Positions 5,378 to 13,212 of a stretch of DNA of 15,484 nt are shown here, in pieces. Every line of letters starts with the position of its first letter. Position 1 is the first letter of the stretch. The stretch comes from Ancylobacter novellus. Its GTDB lineage: Bacteria > Pseudomonadota > Alphaproteobacteria > Rhizobiales > Xanthobacteraceae. A program made the translations under genes and the position numbers. The stretch covers positions 1-15,484 of the forward strand of contig QFQD01000080.1 of assembly GCA_003241485.1 (NCBI GenBank), in the 5' to 3' direction. The notes below the pieces were generated by a model, which saw only the letters and a list, made by a program, of their open reading frames with translations, searched no databases and had not been told where the DNA came from.

Positions 5378-6411
5378 TGGCGGGTCGCGGCGGTTCGGAG
5401 ACGGACGCTGCCGGCGGACCGGCCCGCCATCTGCCGGTCCTGCTTGGTGAAGTCATCGAACATCTGGCCCCGCGTGACGGGGGTGTCTTTGTCGACGGCA
5501 CCTTCGGCGCCGGCGGCTATACGCGTGCCATCCTGGACGCCGCCGATACGCGCGTGATCGCCATCGACCGCGACCCGACCGCCATCGAGGCCGGTCAGGC
5601 GCTGGTGGCGCAGAGCGGCGGTCGGCTCGAACTGGTGCATGCGCGCTTCAGCGAGCTGGATGCCGTGCTGGACGCGCAGGGCGCTGGCCTCGTCGACGGG
5701 GTGGTGCTGGATATCGGCGTCTCCTCCATGCAGATCGACGAGGGCGAGCGCGGCTTCTCCTTCCGCCGCGACGGGCCGCTCGACATGCGCATGTCGAATG
5801 AGGGCCCCTCGGCCGCTGATCTGGTGGCCAAGCTCTCGGAGACGGACCTTGCCAATCTGATCTATCGCTTCGGCGAGGAGCGTCGCTCGCGGGCCGTGGC
5901 GAAGGCCATCGTCGAGGCGCGGGCAAGCGCGCCGATCGAGCGGACGCTGCAGCTCGCCGACATCATCGCCAAGGTGGTGTGGGCCAAGCCGCACGAACCG
6001 CATCCCGCGACGCGCACCTTCCAGGCGCTGCGCATTGCAGTGAATGACGAACTGGGCGAACTCGCCCGCGCGCTGGAAGCCGCCGAGCGCGTGCTCAAGC
6101 CCGGCGGGCGGCTGGTCGTCGTGACCTTCCATTCGCTGGAAGATCGCATCGTGAAGAATTTCATCGCTAATCGCGCCAAGGTGTCGGGCGGCTCGCGCCA
6201 TATGCCGACGCTGGACAGCGCGCCGACCAGTTTCCGGCTCGTGGCGCGCGGGGCGGTCGATCCGGGCGAGGACGAACTCGCGCGCAACCCCCGCGCGCGC
6301 TCCGCCAAGCTGCGCTCCGCCGAGCGCACCGACGCACCGGCGCATGCGAGGGGCGACCTGTCGTCCCTGCTTCCGCCGCTTCCCTCCCTGGACACCGGCC
6401 GCCGCCGCTGA
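5374..6411 (+). CDS. rsmH: 16S rRNA (cytosine(1402)-N(4))-methyltransferase
   Basis: The 345-aa product (formerly MraW) uses S-adenosylmethionine to methylate N4 of C1402 in the decoding centre of 16S rRNA. Motifs in order are HLPVLLGEVIEHL (19-31), the SAM-binding loop FVDGTFGAGGYT (39-50), AIDRDP (63-68), DGVVLDIGVSSMQID (108-122), GFSFRRDGPLDMRM (127-140), then HPATRTFQALRIAVNDEL and VVTFHSLEDRIVKNF in the C-terminal half, all family signatures. The ATG at 5374 overlaps the mraZ stop by 4 bp (ATGA); a second ATG follows at 5377. A G-rich GAGGGGG ribosome site precedes both. The frame stays open upstream to 4756, but that part overlaps mraZ and is not coding. The C-terminal tail is Arg/Ala-rich. 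Confidence 0.96.
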   Translation: MMAGRGGSETDAAGGPARHLPVLLGEVIEHLAPRDGGVFVDGTFGAGGYTRAILDAADTRVIAIDRDPTAIEAGQALVAQSGGRLELVHARFSELDAVLDAQGAGLVDGVVLDIGVSSMQIDEGERGFSFRRDGPLDMRMSNEGPSAADLVAKLSETDLANLIYRFGEERRSRAVAKAIVEARASAPIERTLQLADIIAKVVWAKPHEPHPATRTFQALRIAVNDELGELARALEAAERVLKPGGRLVVVTFHSLEDRIVKNFIANRAKVSGGSRHMPTLDSAPTSFRLVARGAVDPGEDELARNPRARSAKLRSAERTDAPAHARGDLSSLLPPLPSLDTGRRR

Positions 6412-6420
6412 GGACGAGAC

Positions 6421-7017
6421 ATGTTCCGCGTACTCAATGCCGTCTCGGTCATCGCGCTGCTCGCTGCAGCCGGCGCGGTCTATAACGTGAAATATTCGGC
6501 CGCCTTCGAGGCCCAGAAGATCTCCAAGGTGCGCGACGAGATCCGCTATGAGCGCGACCGCATCGCCGTCCTCACCGCCGAATGGGCGCGCCGCACGGCG
6601 CCCGACCGTATCCAGGGCCTCGCCGAGCGGCATCTCGACATGCAGCCGCTCGACATCACCCGCATGGACAAGCTGGCCAGCCTTCCTGCCAAGCCCGAGG
6701 TCAATGGCGATCCGCTGGCGGGCATGATCGAAGCGCTGGTCGACGGCCCGAACACGGCCGCGCCGCAGACGAAGCCGGCTCCGGTCGTCGCGGTTCCCAA
6801 GCCGTCGACAAAGCCGGTCGCCGCCGCGCGCCTGCCGGGCGATGGTCCGCTCGCACCCGCCTCCGGCGCCAGCGAGAGGTTGCCGCTCTCCGCTATGCCG
6901 GCCGCCGGCAATATGGCGCCGACGCGGCCGCATTTCGCCGGCCCGCAGGGCTCTCTCGGCAACATCAATCCGATCACCTCCAGTCCGCTCTTTCCGCCCG
7001 GCACCGTCGGCCAGTAG
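6421..7017 (+). CDS. ftsL: Cell division protein FtsL, with long Pro/Ala-rich C-terminal extension
   Basis: The 198-aa product has a single N-terminal membrane segment (about residues 4-20) with a very short cytoplasmic end. A charged helical region at about 25-70 (KISKVRDEIRYERDRIAVL and following) is suited to the coiled coil FtsL makes with FtsB. The pattern RIQGLAERHLDMQPL (63-77) resembles the conserved FtsL C-terminal box. FtsL links FtsQ/B to the FtsW-FtsI septal synthase. Its place between rsmH and ftsI is the standard FtsL position, important because the family has low sequence identity. From about residue 87 to the end the protein is Pro/Ala/Ser-rich, probably disordered, and makes it longer than the usual 100-130 residues. 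A GAGGA ribosome site overlaps the rsmH stop codon, with a 9-bp gap. Confidence 0.85.
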   Translation: MFRVLNAVSVIALLAAAGAVYNVKYSAAFEAQKISKVRDEIRYERDRIAVLTAEWARRTAPDRIQGLAERHLDMQPLDITRMDKLASLPAKPEVNGDPLAGMIEALVDGPNTAAPQTKPAPVVAVPKPSTKPVAAARLPGDGPLAPASGASERLPLSAMPAAGNMAPTRPHFAGPQGSLGNINPITSSPLFPPGTVGQ

Positions 7018-7032
7018 TTCAGGAGTTGTCCG

Positions 7033-8844
7033 ATGGCAGCGTTCTTCTCGTCCCTTGCCAGCCGCCTGAAGTCCGGGATTCTCGGCTTGCCGCGCTGGCT
7101 GCTCAGCCTGCCGCTTCGGCTGCTGCGCGGCCTGATCGGTGTCGTCAAGCTGGCGGCGGGTCGGGGCCGGCCTGAGCCGCATGCGGTGGCGCGGGCGCGT
7201 ATTCTCTTGTGCATGCTGGTGTTCGGCGGCGTCTATCTGGCCATTTGCGGCCGCCTCGCCATGTTCGCCTCCGCACCGGACGGCGCGCTGGCACGGCGCG
7301 GCATGGGCTCGGACGCGGTGGCCTCGGCCCGGCCGGATATTCTGGATCGCAACGGGCTGGTGCTGGCGAGCGATGTGCGCTCGTCATCCCTGTTCGGCGA
7401 GCCCAAGCGCATCATCGATGTCGACGAGGCCGTCGAGGCTCTCACCGCCGTGCTGCCCGATCTCAATGGCGAGGAGCTGCGCCAGCGCCTGTCCACCAAT
7501 CGCGGCTTCGTCTGGCTGAAGCGCGAGATCACCCCGCAGCAGCAGCGCGAGATCTACAATCTCGGCCTGCCGGGCATCGGCTTCATGACCGAGAACCGGC
7601 GCGTCTATCCCGGCGGCACGCTGGGCGCGCATGTGCTCGGCTCGACCAATATCGACAATCAGGGCATTGCCGGCGTCGAGAAGTGGATCGACACGCGCGG
7701 CCTTTCCGAACTGCACCTGGCCGGCTTTGCCACCGATCGCCAGCAGGAGCCGGTCGAACTCGCCATGGATCTGCGCGTGCAGCACGTGCTGCGCGACGAG
7801 CTGGCCACCGCGAAGGAGAAGTTCAAGGCCATCGCCGCGGCCGGCACGGTGGTGGATGTGCGCACCGGCGAGATCATCGCCATGGCCTCGCTGCCCGATT
7901 TCGACGCCAACGACCAGGCGAAGTCGCTCGACCCCAAGACCCTCAACCGCCTGACCACCGGCGTGTTCGAGATGGGCTCGACCTTCAAGGCGCTGACCTT
8001 CGCCATGGCGCTGGACAGCGGCCGCTTCAACATCAACTCGACGCTCGACGCGCGTGGCGCGCTGCAGTTCGGCAAGTTCCGCATTCACGACTACCACGCC
8101 GAAAACCGCGTGCTGACGCTGCCGGAAGTGTTCATCTTCTCCTCCAATATCGGCACGGCGAAAATGGCGCTGGCGCTGGGCGTGGATGCGCACAAGGCGT
8201 TCCTCGGCAAGGCGGGGCAGCTGACGCGGCTGCGCACGGAACTGCCGGAAAGCGCCATGCCGCTGGTGCCCAAGCGCTGGGGCGAACTCAACACCGCCAC
8301 CATCGCCTTCGGCCATGGCCTCGCCGTGGCGCCGCTGCAGGCGGTGATGGCGGTGGATGCGCTGATGAATGGCGGCCTGCTCATTCCGCCCACCTTCCTC
8401 AAGCGCACGCCGGAGGAGGCGCGCGCGCTGGCCACGCGGCTCATCAAGCCGGAAACCAGCGCCAAGATGCGCTATCTGCTGCGGCTCAATGCCGAGAAGG
8501 GCTCGGCCTCGAAGATGAACGAGCAGGCGGCCGGCTATTATGCCGGCGGCAAGACCGGCACGGCGGAAAAGGTGATCGGCGGGCGCTATTCCAAGACGAA
8601 GCTGCTCACCACCTTTACCGGCGTGTTCCCGATGGATGACCCGCATTACCTCGTTCTCGTCATGCTCGACGAGCCGCAGGCGGTGCCGGGCACCTATGGC
8701 TTCGCGACCGCCGGCTGGAATTCGGGCCCGACCACGGGGAAGATCATTTCCCGCATCGCGCCGCTGCTCGGCATCATGCCGCGCAAGGAATTGCCGCCGG
8801 TGGAGAGCCTCTTGACGAATTACACGCTGGCGCAGGCACCGTAA
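7033..8844 (+). CDS. ftsI: Septal peptidoglycan D,D-transpeptidase FtsI (PBP3)
   Basis: The 603-aa class B penicillin-binding protein has a basic and hydrophobic cytoplasmic N-terminus (1-55) and one membrane anchor (about 56-74). The PBP dimerisation/pedestal domain spans about 98-225 (RPDILDRNGLVLA; RRVYPGGTLGAHVLG). The transpeptidase domain follows from about 240. Catalytic motifs are intact: STFK (S316, nucleophile, to K319), SSN (370-372) and KTGT (507-510). FtsI cross-links septal murein with FtsW and is activated by the FtsQLB complex. AGGAG lies 7 bp before the ATG and the gap from ftsL is 15 bp, so it is cotranscribed. The 55-residue N-terminal tail is longer than in E. coli FtsI. 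A second hydrophobic stretch at 16-40 may be amphipathic rather than transmembrane. Confidence 0.96.
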   Translation: MAAFFSSLASRLKSGILGLPRWLLSLPLRLLRGLIGVVKLAAGRGRPEPHAVARARILLCMLVFGGVYLAICGRLAMFASAPDGALARRGMGSDAVASARPDILDRNGLVLASDVRSSSLFGEPKRIIDVDEAVEALTAVLPDLNGEELRQRLSTNRGFVWLKREITPQQQREIYNLGLPGIGFMTENRRVYPGGTLGAHVLGSTNIDNQGIAGVEKWIDTRGLSELHLAGFATDRQQEPVELAMDLRVQHVLRDELATAKEKFKAIAAAGTVVDVRTGEIIAMASLPDFDANDQAKSLDPKTLNRLTTGVFEMGSTFKALTFAMALDSGRFNINSTLDARGALQFGKFRIHDYHAENRVLTLPEVFIFSSNIGTAKMALALGVDAHKAFLGKAGQLTRLRTELPESAMPLVPKRWGELNTATIAFGHGLAVAPLQAVMAVDALMNGGLLIPPTFLKRTPEEARALATRLIKPETSAKMRYLLRLNAEKGSASKMNEQAAGYYAGGKTGTAEKVIGGRYSKTKLLTTFTGVFPMDDPHYLVLVMLDEPQAVPGTYGFATAGWNSGPTTGKIISRIAPLLGIMPRKELPPVESLLTNYTLAQAP

Positions 8845-8865
8845 GGCGGCTGCGCCGCGCGGGCA

Positions 8866-8898
8866 CCGATTTCCGATGCGGAAGGCCACCGGAATCGG
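8866..8898 (+). repeat. Imperfect hairpin in the ftsI-murE gap
   Basis: CCGATT-t-CCG (8866-8875) can pair with CGG-AATCGG (8890-8898), 9 bp with one bulged T and a 14-nt loop. It lies in the 131-bp gap after ftsI and 77 bp before the murE start. No U-tract follows, so it is more likely an mRNA structure or relic palindrome than a terminator. Otherwise the gap shows only the murE ribosome site. Confidence 0.35.
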
Positions 8899-8975
8899 CT
8901 ATGCCCACGCACCGGGCCAGGAAGGCCGGAGGCGCGCGATGCGGGCCCTCCGGCAGGACCTACAGGACGACGGAA

Positions 8976-10478
8976 ATGTCTGATCCGATCCGACCCACGG
9001 CCGAGTGTTCGCGCACCCTCACCCTGCGGGAGCTGGTGGGGGAGGATGCCGACTACACGGCTGCTGATCCCGCGCTCATTGTCGGCGAGCCCTCGCTCGA
9101 CAGCCGCAAGACCCGCGCGGGCGACGTCTTCTTCGCGCTTGCCGGCAGCAAGGCCGATGGGCTGAGCTTCGCGCGCGACGCCATCGCGCGCGGCGCGGTC
9201 GCCGTCGTGGCCGAGGCCGAGCTGCCCGGCGGCATCGAGCCGGGCGTTTCCTATGTGCGGGTCGGCAATGCGCGGCGCGCCGTATCGCTGGCGGCGGCGC
9301 GCGCCTTCCCGCACCAGCCGGCCACCATCGCCGCCGTCACCGGCACCTCCGGCAAGACCTCGGTCGCCGCCTTCACCCGGCAGATCTGGGCGAAGCTCGG
9401 CCATGCCAGTGCAAGCCTCGGCACGCTCGGCGTGGTGGCACCTTCCGGCGCGGTCTATGGCTCGCTCACCACGCCTGACCCGATCGAATTGCAGCGCACG
9501 CTGAACCTGCTCGCCAAGCAGGGGGTGACGCATCTGTGCCTTGAAGCTTCCTCGCACGGGCTCGACCAGTTTCGGCTCGACGGCGTGCGGCTGCAGGCCG
9601 GCGCCTTCACCAACCTGTCGCGCGACCATCTCGACTACCACCCGAGCATGGACGCCTATCTCGACGCCAAGATGCGGCTGTTCCGCGATCTCGTGCCGCG
9701 CGGCGGTGGCGCGGCGGTGTGGGTCGACACCACGGAAGGCAGCCATGTCGCGCAGGTCGCCGCCGAGCATGAGCTGAACGTGCTGGGCATCGGCGTGGCG
9801 GGTGCGGGTATCGCGCTGCTGGAGCGCCACGACGATGGGCTCGGCCAGCGGCTGGTGGTCGAGGCCGATGGGACGCGCTTCTCGCTGCGGCTGCCGCTGG
9901 TCGGGGCCTTTCAGGTGGCCAACGCGCTGGTCGCGGCCGGGCTCGCCATGCTTACCGGCGCGTCGGCGCGTGAGGCGCTGGACGCGATCGAGACGCTGGA
10001 GGGCGTGCCGGGTCGGCTGGAGCTGGTTGGCACCAAGGAAGGAGCCGGTGTGTTCGTCGATTATGCCCACAAGCCCGACGCGCTCGCCAACGCGCTCGAT
10101 GCGCTGCGCCCTTATGCGACCGGGCGGCTGATCGTCGTGTTTGGCTGCGGGGGCGATCGCGATCGCGGCAAGCGCCCCATCATGGGCGCAATCGCCACCG
10201 AGAAGTCGGACGTGGCTATCGTGACCGACGACAATCCGCGCAGCGAGGATCCCGCGACGATCCGCGCCGCGATCCTTGCCAGTGCACCCGGCGCTCTCGA
10301 AATCGGTGATCGCGCCGAAGCCATCGCGGCCGCCATCGGCATGGCGAAGGCGGGGGATGTCGTGTTGATCGCTGGCAAAGGCCATGAAACCGGCCAAATC
10401 GTCGGCGACCGGACGTTGCCTTTCTCCGATCGCGACGCCGCCCTGGCGAACCTCGCGGCGGCGAAGCTGGAAGGATGA
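8976..10478 (+). CDS. murE: UDP-N-acetylmuramoyl-L-alanyl-D-glutamate--2,6-diaminopimelate ligase
   Basis: The 500-aa Mur ligase adds meso-diaminopimelate to UDP-MurNAc-L-Ala-D-Glu in the cytoplasm, using ATP. The N-terminal UDP-binding domain (LDSRKTRAGDVFFAL, 41-55) is followed by the ATPase domain with P-loop TGTSGKTS (122-129), where Ser replaces the commoner Asn, and by LEASSHGLDQFRL (189-201) and FTNLSRDHLDYH (211-222). The C-terminal domain has VDYAHKPDAL (361-370), FGCGGDRDRGKR (389-400) and DNPR (419-422). DNPR is the motif that recognises meso-DAP rather than lysine. The ATG at 8976 has AGGACG 6 bp upstream and gives the normal N-terminus. An in-frame ATG at 8901 would add 25 atypical residues and has no good ribosome site. 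murF follows directly. Confidence 0.96.
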   Translation: MSDPIRPTAECSRTLTLRELVGEDADYTAADPALIVGEPSLDSRKTRAGDVFFALAGSKADGLSFARDAIARGAVAVVAEAELPGGIEPGVSYVRVGNARRAVSLAAARAFPHQPATIAAVTGTSGKTSVAAFTRQIWAKLGHASASLGTLGVVAPSGAVYGSLTTPDPIELQRTLNLLAKQGVTHLCLEASSHGLDQFRLDGVRLQAGAFTNLSRDHLDYHPSMDAYLDAKMRLFRDLVPRGGGAAVWVDTTEGSHVAQVAAEHELNVLGIGVAGAGIALLERHDDGLGQRLVVEADGTRFSLRLPLVGAFQVANALVAAGLAMLTGASAREALDAIETLEGVPGRLELVGTKEGAGVFVDYAHKPDALANALDALRPYATGRLIVVFGCGGDRDRGKRPIMGAIATEKSDVAIVTDDNPRSEDPATIRAAILASAPGALEIGDRAEAIAAAIGMAKAGDVVLIAGKGHETGQIVGDRTLPFSDRDAALANLAAAKLEG

Positions 10479-10483
10479 TCCCC

Positions 10484-11953
10484 ATGAGCGCCCCAACGGC
10501 TTTTGAACCGGCCGGCGTCAAGGAACCGCTCTGGACGCCTCAGGCGGTGGCTGCGGCGACCGGGGGCACCTTGGTGGGGACCCAGGCGGGTCCCATCAGC
10601 GGTATCTCGATCGACACCCGCACCTTGCAGCCGGGCGATGCCTTCTTCGCCATTCGCGGCGAGAACAGCGATGGTCACGCTTATGTCGCCGCGGCGGCGG
10701 AACGCCAGGCGGCGCTCTGCGTGGTCGAACGCGGGCGGGTGGTTGAGATGCCTGCCGGCGCGGCGCTGCTCGCGGTGGACGACGTGCTGGGCGCGCTGGA
10801 GGCGCTCGGGCGGGCGGCGCGGGGGCGCAGCGACGCGCGGATCATTGGTGTCACCGGTTCCGTCGGAAAGACGACCACCAAGGAGGCGCTGCTGCTGGCG
10901 CTTGGCGCCGACGGGCCGACCCACGCCTCGGCCGCTTCCTACAATAATCACTGGGGCGTGCCGCTGTCGCTCGCGCGCATGCCGCGTGCCATGACCTATG
11001 GCGTGTTCGAGCTCGGCATGAACCATGCCGGCGAAATCGCGCCGCTGGTCCGGATGGTGCGCCCGCACGTCGCCATCGTCACCACGGTCGAGCCGGTGCA
11101 CATCGCCCAGTTCCCGAATGTGGAGGCCATTGCCGACGCGAAGGCGGAGATCTTTGTCGGCGTCGAGCCGGGCGGCGCGGCGGTGATCAACCGCGACAAC
11201 CCCCATTTCGAGCGGCTGGCGGCGGCAGCGCGCGGGGCGGGCATCAGCACCATCGTCGGGTTCGGCGAGACGCCGGGCGCGCAGGCCCGCCTCGTCAGTC
11301 TCGCCCTGCAGCCGAGGAGTTCCACCGCGATCGCCGACATCATGGGCGAGACGGTCAGCTTCAAGGTCGGCCTGCCCGGCCGGCACATCGTGCAGAACAT
11401 GCTGGCGGTGCTCGCCGCCGCCAAGCTGGCGGGCGCCGACCTTTGCCTTGCGGCGCTGGCGCTATCCTCGCTCGGCCCGCCGCCGGGACGCGGCGTGCGC
11501 ACGCCGCTCGCGGTAAAGGGCGGCGAGGCGCTGCTGATCGACGAGAGCTACAACGCCAACCCGGCCTCGATGCGGGCCGCGCTCGCCGTGCTCGGCGCCA
11601 ATGAGGCGACGGGGCGCGGGCGCCGGATCGCCGTGCTCGGCGACATGCTCGAACTGGGGACGCGCGGCGAGCAGATGCACGCCGACCTCGCCGATGCCGC
11701 GGGCGCGGCCGATCTGGTCTTCTGCGCCGGGCCGCTGATGCGCGCTTTGTTCGATGCGCTGCCCGAGAACCGGCGCGGCGCCTGGGCGCCGGACGCGCAG
11801 GCGCTGCTGCCGATCGTCGCCGAGCGCCTGCGCGGTGGCGACGTCGTCATGGTGAAGGGCTCGAATGGCAGCCGCATGGGCCCGCTGGTCCGCGCGCTGG
11901 CCGAGCGCTTTCGCGCCGAGGTGGAAGCCCCCGGCGTGGACGCCTTCGAATGA
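10484..11953 (+). CDS. murF: UDP-N-acetylmuramoyl-tripeptide--D-alanyl-D-alanine ligase
   Basis: The 489-aa Mur ligase joins D-Ala-D-Ala to UDP-MurNAc-tripeptide, the last cytoplasmic step before lipid I. Motifs are ISIDTRTLQPGDAFFAI (41-57), P-loop TGSVGKTT (124-131), SYNNHWGVPLSLARMP (152-167), FELGMNHAGEI (175-185), DESYNANPASM (353-363), LGDMLELG (385-392) and VKGSNGSRM near the end, all typical of MurF. The ATG at 10484 is chosen because AAGGA (10471-10475) sits 8 bp upstream. An in-frame ATG at 10475 overlaps the murE stop as ATGA but would place the ribosome site against the start codon; both are possible. The gene is coupled to murE and followed by a 123-bp gap before mraY. Confidence 0.96.
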   Translation: MSAPTAFEPAGVKEPLWTPQAVAAATGGTLVGTQAGPISGISIDTRTLQPGDAFFAIRGENSDGHAYVAAAAERQAALCVVERGRVVEMPAGAALLAVDDVLGALEALGRAARGRSDARIIGVTGSVGKTTTKEALLLALGADGPTHASAASYNNHWGVPLSLARMPRAMTYGVFELGMNHAGEIAPLVRMVRPHVAIVTTVEPVHIAQFPNVEAIADAKAEIFVGVEPGGAAVINRDNPHFERLAAAARGAGISTIVGFGETPGAQARLVSLALQPRSSTAIADIMGETVSFKVGLPGRHIVQNMLAVLAAAKLAGADLCLAALALSSLGPPPGRGVRTPLAVKGGEALLIDESYNANPASMRAALAVLGANEATGRGRRIAVLGDMLELGTRGEQMHADLADAAGAADLVFCAGPLMRALFDALPENRRGAWAPDAQALLPIVAERLRGGDVVMVKGSNGSRMGPLVRALAERFRAEVEAPGVDAFE

Positions 11954-12011
11954 GCCAGGCTTTGCCGAGCTTGTCCTCTCTTTGCATTTCGCGACCCGGT
12001 GGGCGCGATGA

Positions 12012-12060
12012 CCTGCGCGCGGCGACGACCCTGCGCGCGGGTGCCGTGCCGTCGTCTTTT
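12012..12060 (+). promoter_or_regulatory. Direct repeat and weak hairpin with T-run in the mraY leader
   Basis: In the 123-bp murF-mraY gap an 11-bp sequence, CCTGCGCGCGG, occurs twice at an 18-bp interval (12012-12022 and 12030-12040). GACGAC (12024-12029) can pair with GTCGTC (12051-12056), which is followed by TTTT (12057-12060), just before the mraY ribosome site. This has the outline of a weak attenuator or terminator, but the stem is short and the loop is 21 nt. Confidence 0.3.
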
Positions 12061-12076
12061 GCGGAAGGTTGATCCG

Positions 12077-13162
12077 ATGTTGCAGTGGCTTGCCGAGCTA
12101 CAGGGAAGCGTCCCGGCGGTAAATGTGTTCCGCTACATTACCTTCCGCACCGGCGGGGCGATCATCACCGCCCTGCTGTTCGTCTTCATGTTCGGCCCCG
12201 CCATCATCGCGCTGCTGCGGCTGAAGCAGGGCAAGGGGCAGCCGATCCGCACGGACGGGCCGCAGTCGCATCTCCTCACCAAGAAGGGCACGCCCACCAT
12301 GGGCGGGCTGATGATCTTCTCCGGCCTCATGGTCGCGACGCTGCTCTGGTCGAACCTGTCGAACCCTTACGTCTGGGTGGTGCTGTTCGTCACCCTCAGC
12401 TTCGGGCTGATCGGCTTCTATGACGACTATCTCAAGGTGACGAAGCAGACCCATAACGGGCTCTCGGGCAAGGCGCGGCTGGCCATCGAGGCGTTGATCG
12501 CGGGCACGGCCGCCGTGGTCATCATGCATGTGGGGCGCGAGCCGCTGTCCTCCTCGCTGGCCTTTCCCTTCTTCAAGGACCTGCTGATCGACCTTTCCTG
12601 GTTCTTCGTGGTCTTCGGTGCCTTCGTCATCGTCGCCGCCGGCAATGCGGTGAACCTGACGGACGGGCTGGACGGTCTCGCCATTGTGCCGGTGATGGTG
12701 GCGGCGGGCAGCTTCGGGTTGATCTCGTATCTCTCCGGCAACGTGCTGTTCGCGGATTATCTGCAGATCCACTACGTCGCCGGAGTCGGCGAGCTGGCGG
12801 TGATCTGCGGCGCGCTGATTGGCGCGGGCATCGGCTTTCTGTGGTTCAACGCGCCGCCGGCGCAGATCTTCATGGGCGACACCGGCTCGCTGGCGCTGGG
12901 TGGCCTGCTCGGCACCATCGCGGTGGCGACCAAGCACGAGATCGTGCTCGCCATCATTGGCGGCCTGTTCGTGCTGGAGGCGGTGTCGGTGATCGTGCAG
13001 GTGGCCTCGTTCAAGCTCACCGGCAAGCGCGTGTTCAAGATGGCGCCGATCCACCACCATTTCGAGCAGAAGGGGTGGACCGAGCCGCAGATCGTCATCC
13101 GCTTCTGGATCATCGCGGTGGTGCTGGCGCTGATCGGCCTCTCCACGCTGAAGCTGCGCTGA
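12077..13162 (+). CDS. mraY: Phospho-N-acetylmuramoyl-pentapeptide-transferase
   Basis: The 361-aa integral membrane enzyme transfers phospho-MurNAc-pentapeptide from UDP to undecaprenyl phosphate, making lipid I. About ten hydrophobic segments are visible. Signatures include KKGTPTMGG (69-77), the catalytic Asp pair in FYDDYLKVTKQ (114-124), NAVNLTDGLDG (190-200), MGDTGSLALGG (266-276) and the HHH motif in PIHHHFEQKGW (324-334). The ATG at 12077 has GGAAGG upstream and gives the standard N-terminus with an FRYITFRTGG segment. The frame stays open to 11999, but that part is Arg/Cys-rich and unlike the family. The next cluster gene, murD, is separated from it by an opposite-strand gene, and an inverted repeat follows the stop. 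Confidence 0.97.
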   Translation: MLQWLAELQGSVPAVNVFRYITFRTGGAIITALLFVFMFGPAIIALLRLKQGKGQPIRTDGPQSHLLTKKGTPTMGGLMIFSGLMVATLLWSNLSNPYVWVVLFVTLSFGLIGFYDDYLKVTKQTHNGLSGKARLAIEALIAGTAAVVIMHVGREPLSSSLAFPFFKDLLIDLSWFFVVFGAFVIVAAGNAVNLTDGLDGLAIVPVMVAAGSFGLISYLSGNVLFADYLQIHYVAGVGELAVICGALIGAGIGFLWFNAPPAQIFMGDTGSLALGGLLGTIAVATKHEIVLAIIGGLFVLEAVSVIVQVASFKLTGKRVFKMAPIHHHFEQKGWTEPQIVIRFWIIAVVLALIGLSTLKLR

Positions 13163-13165
13163 GCG

Positions 13166-13208
13166 TTTCCCGGACCAGCGCCGCACATGCGTGCGGCTTG
13201 TCCGGAAA
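13166..13208. terminator. Inverted repeat between the convergent mraY and metallo-hydrolase genes
   Basis: The inner stem GCCGCAC (13180-13186) pairs with GTGCGGC (13191-13197) around an ATGC loop. An outer stem TTTC-CCGGAC (13166-13175) pairs with GTCCGGAAA (13200-13208) with one bulged C. It fills the 50-bp gap between two converging stop codons, the right place for a bidirectional terminator. However, neither strand has a U-tract after the stem, so termination would not be the classic intrinsic type. Confidence 0.45.
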
Positions 13209-13212
13209 ACAG

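Noticed and set aside
5134..7182. A 682-codon open frame on the - strand over mraZ, rsmH and ftsL
   Set aside because: It is antisense to three well-supported genes. It is Arg/Gly/His-rich, matches no family I know, and is expected from the third-position GC bias.
8901..8975. ATG at 8901 as the murE start
   Set aside because: The added 25 residues are unlike MurE and lack a ribosome site, while the ATG at 8976 has AGGACG at good spacing.
7384..10496. Long - strand open frames of 501 and 558 codons over ftsI and murE
   Set aside because: They are shadows of genes with intact catalytic motifs on the + strand, with low-complexity composition.
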